A stretch of 5,833 nt of DNA from an uncultured Clostridia bacterium. GTDB taxonomy: Bacteria; Bacillota; Clostridia; Oscillospirales; CAG-272. The position numbers were made by a program, and so were the translations under genes. The notes below the pieces were generated by a model. The model was not told where the DNA came from, did not search any database, and worked only from the letters and a program-made list of their open reading frames with translations. Shown piece after piece: positions 4,773 through 5,833 of this stretch (the stretch's first letter is position 1; the number at the start of each line of letters is the position of its first letter). The stretch lies in the NCBI GenBank assembly GCA_946404295.1, contig CAMJDE010000131.1, positions 1 through 5,833 of the forward strand, read 5' to 3'.

Positions 4773-4889
4773 CCGGCCCCACCTCATCTGTCACTACGTG
4801 ACGTCGGGCAGGGGTTCCCCGACGCGAACTTGAGAGCGTTGGGGGTTCCCGCTACCCCTCAAGGGGAGGATTTGGTACGGCTCGCGCGG
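4773..4889 (-). repeat. Long modular repeat (type 2), copy B
   Basis: Second copy of the 117-bp unit, 113 of 117 bases identical to copy A, separated from it by a 28-bp unique spacer (4745-4772) that itself contains CGATCCA twice. The central stem lies at 4817-4825 with 4836-4844, and the CCCC-TCAA-GGGG hairpin at 4855-4866. One arm of the small hairpin differs by A to G (4803), shortening it to 5 bp. The copy ends 42 bp before the methyltransferase start codon. Confidence 0.85.
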
Positions 4890-4931
4890 GCGGCTGTTTC
4901 AGAGGATTTCAGGAGAGTAATACAAATAGCG

Positions 4932-5833
4932 ATGGACGAGATCAGAAAGAACGAAACCTGCGAAATCGAAATAACCGATCTCAACAACCTCGGGTACGGG
5001 GTGGGGCGGATCGGGAATCTCGTCGTATTCGTTGCCGGGGCGGTGGACGGCGACCGGATCGAGGCGAAGATCATCAAGGTCGCAAAGAACTACGCCGTCG
5101 GGCGGCTCGAAAAGATCGTCGTTCCCTCGCCCCACCGGCTTCCCGTCCCCGACCCCTGCCCCGCGCGCGGATGCGGCGGGTGCGCCTATCGCGCGATCAC
5201 CTACGCGCACGAACTCGAATTGAAACGGGGCACGGTCAAGGCGGCGTTCCGCCGCGCGGGTCTCTCCGACGCGACCGTCCTGCCCGTCCTCTCGACCGGG
5301 AAAACCGAAGGGTACCGCAACAAGGCGCAATACCCCGTGACGGGGGCCCCCGACGCGCCGGTGATCGGTTTTTTCGCACCGAAAAGCCACCGCGTCGCCG
5401 ACGCGCGGCGCTGTCCCCTGCAGCCGACCGTGTTCGGCGAGATCCTCGACGCGATCGCGGCTTTGATGGGAAAATACGGGATCGAACCCTACGACGAGGA
5501 GAGCGGAACGGGACTGCTCCGGCATATTTATCTCCGCTCGGCAAAGGAAGAACAAGAGATCCTTCTGACCTTCGTTCTGAACGGAGACGCGCTCCCGCAC
5601 GCGGGCGAGGTGATCCGGGAACTGACCGCCCGCTTCCCCGCCCTCGTCGGGATCGGGATCAATATCAACCGCGAAAAGACCAACGTGATCTGCGGCGACG
5701 AGTACCGGACGTTGTGGGGCAAGGACACGATCACCGACACGCTTGCGGGCGTGACCCTCTCGTTTTCGCCCGCCTCGTTCTATCAGGTCAACCGCGACGC
5801 CGCCGAACTGCTCTACAAAAAGGCGAAGGAGAG
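4932..5833 (+). CDS. rlmD: TrmA/RumA-family 23S rRNA (uracil-C5)-methyltransferase, 3' truncated
   Basis: Positions 4932 to the edge give 300 residues with no stop; the gene continues outside the window. It encodes a SAM-dependent RNA m5U methyltransferase that in this family modifies 23S rRNA (U1939 or U747/U1939). An N-terminal TRAM-like RNA-binding domain covers about 8-60 (ITDLNNLGYGVGRIGN). The [4Fe-4S] ligands are C76, C81, C84 and C161; spacing is CX4CX2C, one residue shorter between the first two than the CX5CX2C I recall for E. coli RlmD. YRNKAQYP (128-135), LRHIYLRS (196-203), ICGDEYRTLWG (253-263) and FSPASFYQVN (278-287, SAM-contacting Q285) are family motifs. SAM motif I and the catalytic cysteine would lie beyond the edge. 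AGGAG (4911-4915) is 16 nt from ATG, unusually far; no better in-frame start is seen. RlmD, RlmCD or a paralog cannot be separated on this fragment. Confidence 0.9.
   Translation, partial: MDEIRKNETCEIEITDLNNLGYGVGRIGNLVVFVAGAVDGDRIEAKIIKVAKNYAVGRLEKIVVPSPHRLPVPDPCPARGCGGCAYRAITYAHELELKRGTVKAAFRRAGLSDATVLPVLSTGKTEGYRNKAQYPVTGAPDAPVIGFFAPKSHRVADARRCPLQPTVFGEILDAIAALMGKYGIEPYDEESGTGLLRHIYLRSAKEEQEILLTFVLNGDALPHAGEVIRELTARFPALVGIGININREKTNVICGDEYRTLWGKDTITDTLAGVTLSFSPASFYQVNRDAAELLYKKAKE

Noticed and set aside
4564..4889. CRISPR array
   Set aside because: There are only two long copies of 117 bp and one short related element, in opposed orientation, with one 28-bp spacer and no cas genes. This does not fit repeat/spacer regularity.
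4899..5600. Minus-strand open frame (233 codons) opposite the methyltransferase
   Set aside because: It is antisense to a gene with complete family motifs, Arg/Asp-rich, and matches no family I know.
1..5833. tRNA, rRNA, or transposase genes
   Set aside because: No tRNA cloverleaf landmarks, rRNA segments, or transposase/integrase motifs were seen on either strand.

Overview
The window looks like chromosomal DNA from a high-GC member of the Firmicutes, probably an uncultured Clostridia-type gut bacterium. The support is strong purine-rich Shine-Dalgarno sites (AAAGGAG, AAAGGAGG), near-perfect sigma-A promoters, GC-rich third codon positions, and a set of Clostridia-like genes (a PflX-type radical SAM protein, a pyridoxamine kinase, an EEP hydrolase, a TrmA-family rRNA methyltransferase). 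Taxonomy is inferred from style and gene families, not from a search.

Left part (1-800): the extreme left edge may hold the last codons of a plus-strand gene. A perfect 14-bp inverted repeat at 71-100 follows and can terminate transcription from both sides. On the minus strand is a monocistronic 157-residue four-helix membrane protein (205-678) with its own promoter and a structured leader.

Middle-left (762-3029): a minus-strand operon runs from a divergent promoter through pyridoxamine kinase (2175-3029), an endonuclease/exonuclease/phosphatase-fold hydrolase (1378-2172, 2 bp downstream) and a second four-helix membrane protein (800-1330), ending at an intrinsic terminator at 761-796. The two membrane proteins share topology and look like distant paralogs.

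Intergenic hub (3030-3259): two divergent sigma-A promoters, separated by A-tracts spaced at about helical repeat. The plus-strand promoter is a full consensus (TTGACA, 17-bp spacer, TATAAT).

Right part (3260-5833): all genes are on the plus strand. The PflX-like radical SAM gene overlaps by 4 bp with a DUF559 (Vsr/PD-(D/E)XK-like) endonuclease gene whose GC content drops abruptly (about 49% against about 67%, hand-counted samples). The DUF559 stop codon lies inside a motif belonging to a family of palindromic, modular repeats that fill 4520-4889: one short element in plus orientation and two 117-bp near-identical elements in minus orientation, built from the same end modules. Just beyond is a TrmA/RlmD-type rRNA uracil-C5-methyltransferase, truncated by the window edge.

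The most interesting signal is the DUF559 gene merged with this repeat family. It resembles a REP/BIME-like repeat set with a resident nuclease, but a mobilising role is inference only.
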